From: Holacanthus passer
Lineage: Eukaryota > Chordata > Actinopteri > Pomacanthidae
DNA: 64,000 bases
Assembly (NCBI GenBank): GCA_025331565.1
Contig: JAFREQ010000048.1
Span: forward strand, 1,674,001-1,738,000
Direction of reading: 5' to 3'
The notes under the pieces are model-generated. The model was not told where the DNA came from. It saw only the letters and a program-made list of their open reading frames with translations, and did not search any database. The translations under genes and the position numbers were made by a program. Of the stretch, positions 51,801 through 57,277 are shown in pieces (positions within the stretch are counted from its first letter, which is position 1; every line of letters begins with the position of its first letter).

Positions 51801-54800
51801 GAAAGCGGTTGCCTGTTGTGACAAACCCACAAAATTATCACCTGACTCTGCAGTTCCCCTTACATCATGTCTTCATAGGAGGTGTAGCGTGAACAGGCAG
51901 CTGCCAGAGCAGCAGCAGCTTCAGCGCTCTGTGTGTGTCAACCCAGGATGTCTTCAGGCACAGTACTGAGTTTTAGGTCACCCACATTTTGGCAGAAGTC
52001 GGAACCCAACACACAATCACTGTAGTTACGCAGTAAAACAGACAAAAACAAACTCGAAGCGTCTGTCTTTCGGGCTGCTTTTATGTGCAAATAGCACGAG
52101 ATAAACACGAGCTGCTACACGGCCTGTGCAGCCTGTTGGATTGATTAAAATAGAAGCGTATATGTTCCATCAGACACGCGTGACTGGAAAGCCTCCTGTT
52201 TAGAGATGCTGTTACAGACGTCTTACAGAGATTCACAGCAGCTTTCAGCTCCTTGTTTAGCTGCCTGGTCTGTAACTTTTTTTTTTTTTAATTGACTCTC
52301 ATCACTCTCATAGTGTCTATCTAAAAACCTACCGTGCACTACCTGCTCCACACCAAACAGCGGACAGAGCAGAGTTAGCAACTAGCTGGTGAACATAGTG
52401 AAGCCAGATATTTCCCTCAGGAGATGGTAGAGACCAAAACAGTGTTAAAAAGAGAGTAAAATGTTGGACTTGCCTTTGTCATGTCACCAGAAACACGACT
52501 TCAAATGAACGCTATGTTGCTCTGTGTCTGCTACATGTGGAAATGAGCAACACTTTCCCTATGTCGTCTTTATAAGGTGATAATATGCCAGTGTTGAATT
52601 TACAGCCTGTTGTGCTGCAAGTGGCGTACTGACTGCAGACTTGGACAGTTTCCCTTGGTGGAGGTTCAGCAAACCTTAATTTAAATGCAGCATTAATCAT
52701 AATCATCATTGACTTACTTTTCATTGTCATCCCTTTTTTCATCTCAGTTATTGTGTTGATTACCATTGTTACCATCATCATCTCTCATTGCCTTAATTGT
52801 CATAATTAATCGTCATTATCATTCATCACATGAACCGAGCAGGAAAAACCTAAATGTAAATGCAGCAGCTTGCATGTAAAGAAAAGCCTTCAAAACCAGG
52901 CTGCTTTGCACAAGAGACAAAAAAACACCTCACCACATTTCGATTGGGCCACTTAATAAGTGTTATAAAAGATGAGGGTGCTGGTCTCCTGTTGCATTGG
53001 GTTTGGTGCACATGCTGTAAACAAGTTGGCAAAATTGCCTTTAGTGCATGGGCAGAGGGGCTTTGACAGGCCCACTGAACGGGAGTTGTCCCCTTAACCC
53101 GGTGCCAACCTCATCCTGCTGCCAGGCACCGTGGGTCAAGGCAGGCATGGAAAAACAACACTTTTTTTTACAAGCCGCATCTGTTTTACATACGTCATAG
53201 CCAGCAACCTCAAAAAGGACATTTTCTGACAAGCAGGAAACCAGCGCGGACCTTAAATAGACTGTGTTTAACATGCAGTGCCATGTTTTTTTCAGACATG
53301 TAGTCTTTTCCCTTGTGGATTTTTAAAACTACATTTGTGTGAAGCTTACGAAAATATCTGACTGGCCTAAACCAAGTTTTGAAGACGTTTCCTGTTCCTC
53401 TGAGAGGTTTATAGGCCTGCCTGCATTGTGCTTGTAATGGTGACTCACCAAATAAAAATTACCTCTCACAAGGTCCGACTTTAAAATTTTTGCTTGCCCC
53501 AGCATGAATTTGCGACCTTTTTTAAAAAATATTTCCACTGTTCTTTTTAAATATTTTTTTACATTCCACAGCTCAGTCAAGGCTTTTTACAGTTTTTTCA
53601 TTGTGCATCGTGGCCTCTGAGAACTGATGCATGATGCTTGATGTTCGCAGTCAGTGACTGCAAAAGCAGGTCAGGGACCTAAGGCCAACTGAATCATCTG
53701 GCTGGAGTGCAACATTTTAGTCTGCTCTTGATAGTGGCAGTGACTTTTTAAAGTCTTTTTAAAAAATATCTGCTCCAAATTAACGCCTTGTTAAATGCTT
53801 AGAGGGAGTCATGTGATCCCTCAACAAGATAAAAATGGCAAACAGATGCGAGGAGGAGACATTTCATTTCGCAGTCGTTGCATTTCATATGAGCGCTCTT
53901 GTAACTGAAACTGTGTTGCAAAGTTAACCTGGTTCTTGTCTTCATCTTTCTGCAGAAAGAGACGGGCTCTATGGATGACATCTACGTCAGCACACGGAAG
54001 GTCAAAGAGCTGTCGGTCATCGATGGTAGACGTGCACAGAATTGTATCATCCTGCTTTCAAAGTACGAGTCCCAGCCAGAATTATTAATTATGCTACATT
54101 GTACCATCAACAAACAACTAATAATTATCTGTTAATTAGATATAATTCTGTAGAGATCCCCTGAACAGATGCTATTGTGAATTTGGTGACACTGCAGCCT
54201 TTGGGTCAGGGGTTAGAGCTGCTTGAGGCAGGTGCTTCTTATGTCTGGTACAAGAAATGTGTTCTTAATGGACACGTGAGGACATCTGTCAGTGTAATTG
54301 AATTACCATCCATACACTTTTTTGAAAGGAAGAACATATGACAGACGAGGTGGTGAGGATGCATTTTTAGTGTTCAGAATTCAACATTGTGTTTTTTTAA
54401 ACATTCAAATACTGTCAGTCTCCACATTCATATAGAACAAGTTAAGACAATTGACGCCCCTCCCGAGGGGCTTTGATTCCCACTCTATCTGAACCGGAAT
54501 TAGTCATCATCATTTAAATCCACCCGACAATACGGTTATCATTTGTATCTCTCCTAACAACAATGACCCAAAGCCCTTTAGAGAATTTGAATCCCCTCTT
54601 TACAGATCAATAAACAGGCTTCCTGAGACCTCTCTCTGTCTGACAGAACTGCAGCATGGTCCCTGAGCTCACTCTCGTGACAATGGTAAATGACCTGAGG
54701 GTACAAACTAGACCCAAATGGGGTCAGCAGTTGGTCAATAAGGCTTTGATGCACAGGCTAACAATGCTGTTATTGATTACAACCCAGCACACTTAACACT

Positions 54801-57240
54801 GATCAGATGCACTGGAAACAGCTGGCAGCGCTCCCGGGGCTGAGGCTGGTCCAGACCAGTTTTCAGATTTCATTAGAATCAGCCCACTCACAGATCTCTG
54901 TTTCGTATGTTTGTAATAGGACAATGAATTCCATGGAATGAATGAATGTAATCAAAACAGCTTTCAATAAAGTGTTTTCCTCCTTTGCAGGTTAAAAATG
55001 AGCAATGAAGAGATCAAGAGGGCGATCCTAGAGATGGATGAGAGAGAAGAGCTTGCCAAAGATATGCTGGAGCAGGTACGGTTCAGTACTTGATGAACAA
55101 TCATACGTACAGTATGTAGCAGGGTAGTAGCAGTTTGCATTATGACTGTGGGAAGGTAAAAGTAGATTTGAGTAATGGGAATAGAAAAATGTTATTCTGT
55201 TGTTCTATTGTGCATTGTTTCATGTACTTTGCCTAATGAGCACGTGGCCAATACAAAGTGATATTATTGATTTCAGTTATTTCTGACAATGAGGCAGAAA
55301 GTCAACATCCTGAAATGTTTAAGGGGCCTGGGTCATTTCCATTAATATTAGTGTGTAATTTTGTACTGGTTAGGTTTTAGGGAGATTGAGAAATATTACA
55401 GCCAAATTCAAAAAGCTAATCAACATTAAAAGAAAACTGATTTCCTGAAAAATAATTCAGTGCTATTCTATATTTCAGTTTGCTACACAGACGCACTGCA
55501 TTTGCATTTGTAGCATTTGGATTAACGTTGTCCTTGCATCTTTGCAGCTGCTGAAGTTTGTCCCAGAGAAAAGTGACATTGATCTCTTGGAGGAGCACAA
55601 ACATGAGCTGGAGCGGATGGCCCGGGCTGATCGCTTCCTCTTTGAAATGAGCAGGTACACAAGGCTGCTTTATTGTATTTTGTGTGTTAGTTATCTGGTT
55701 TTTGTTGTCTGCAACATTTTTTTCACTGTAGTCAAACCATTTGCAAAGCATGGACATTGCACAGATCTGCAAATTGTAGGGCTGGTTGATTTTTTTAATG
55801 TAGGGCAATGTGATGGACATATAGAGTTACACTAAAAGTCAATGTCTGTGTGATAAAACAGATGTAATGTTTGCATCATGTAGTGTCTGACAGTCTGGCA
55901 TGCATTTGAAGTGGAAGATTTCCAAAGTGACATTGCAGATCATCAGCCAGTCATCCACAAATCGATCCTCAGATTTTGAAGGGCACAGTGACTGTTCAAA
56001 AAGAGCTAAGCTTCTGAAGCAGCATGGGAAGGCTGGGCTCAAGAGCAAGTCTCAAACTTGAGGGTGATTCATCGTTTAGCTGAGGAAAAAGGTCACGGCT
56101 GCCCTTTGAGGACTCCCATCACATCAGAGAGTGGGGACGTCTTAAATCTGTGCCTTTTTTTCCTGCATTTCATCCTTTCTCAGAATCTGCACTGTTTGTA
56201 CAAGATAATTAAACCTTTTCATTTCCTTTAGTAAAATATGACCCTGTCCACTTTCTTTCCTTTTGACCACATCTCCTTTGGTCTGAGGAGTACATCTGGG
56301 ATTTAGTTATTTCCTTTTTTCACCATTTAATATCCCTGGTCCTTCTTTGAAATTCCCACTCCCTCCCTCGGTGAACGTTTTGGCAAGTTTAACGTACCCA
56401 TTTGTCAACCCTCCAACTTGATGGGAGCCTATTAGATGATAAAAGGCCTGTGAAAACAGAGAGAGGGAGTTTTGCACGATTGGGTGACTTCTGGCTTTGA
56501 ACTTACACTCCCCTGGAGAGAAAATGCAACTCACCTCCTTTTCCGTTTTTTCTCTTTTCTCCTCTCTTTCTTCCCTTCATCAGAATTGACCACTACCAGC
56601 AGAGACTGCAAGCTCTGTTCTTTAAGAAGAAGTTTGCAGAGCGTCTAGCTGAAACCAAGCCTAAGGTTGAAGGTAAGGACAAAGACATTGGAGGCCACTG
56701 AAAGGCAGCAATTTAACTCCTAATGACTGCTCATTTAAAGGACTCTGTGTTTTTCTTATTGTCAGGAATATTAATAGACATTGGCCCCCTTCTCTATTTA
56801 AAACTATTAAAACAGTACACTTTGATGTGGTTTAAACTTGTTCTTGCAACAGTGTTACTCACAAATGGAGCAGAAGATTCAGTTTTAAAGAACATGCTTG
56901 TAGAGCATACCACATTAAAAGAGTGTACACACGGACACGCCTAGAAGCAAAAACTCGTTTCAGGCACTAAAAATGTCACCAGCTTTGCACACTTTGACCG
57001 ATGCCTTTCACACTGACTTGTGAAATCCCTTCTTTGCGTTAAGTGTGCACGTGTGTGCCCGGTGAGAGCGGGTGGCCAGCTGTATGTTGGCCCACTGTAG
57101 TATTTCCCTTGACGCCAGCTTCAAGGTTCCCAAGGAGGCTGTTTTGGAAAGCTGGCCCATGTTGAGAGGGGAGAGCCTCTCTCGTAAACACTCCAGCTCA
57201 CTTCAAAGACTCGGGGAAAGGGCTTCCAATGAGGTCTATA

Positions 57241-57277
<37 letters not shown>

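Larger units (their letters stand above)
49927..53955 (+). other. daam2: daam2 intron 14 (4.0 kb), hosts the candidate microexon
   Basis: From a weak donor GTTTGG to TTTCTGCAG. It contains the 30-nt microexon at 51492-51521, unique AT-rich sequence before it (50.7-51.35 kb) and, from about 52280 to 52560, a dispersed repeat (AACTAGCTGGTGAACATAGT, AGCCAGATATTTCCCTCAGG) that I recognise from fish genomes. Confidence 0.8.
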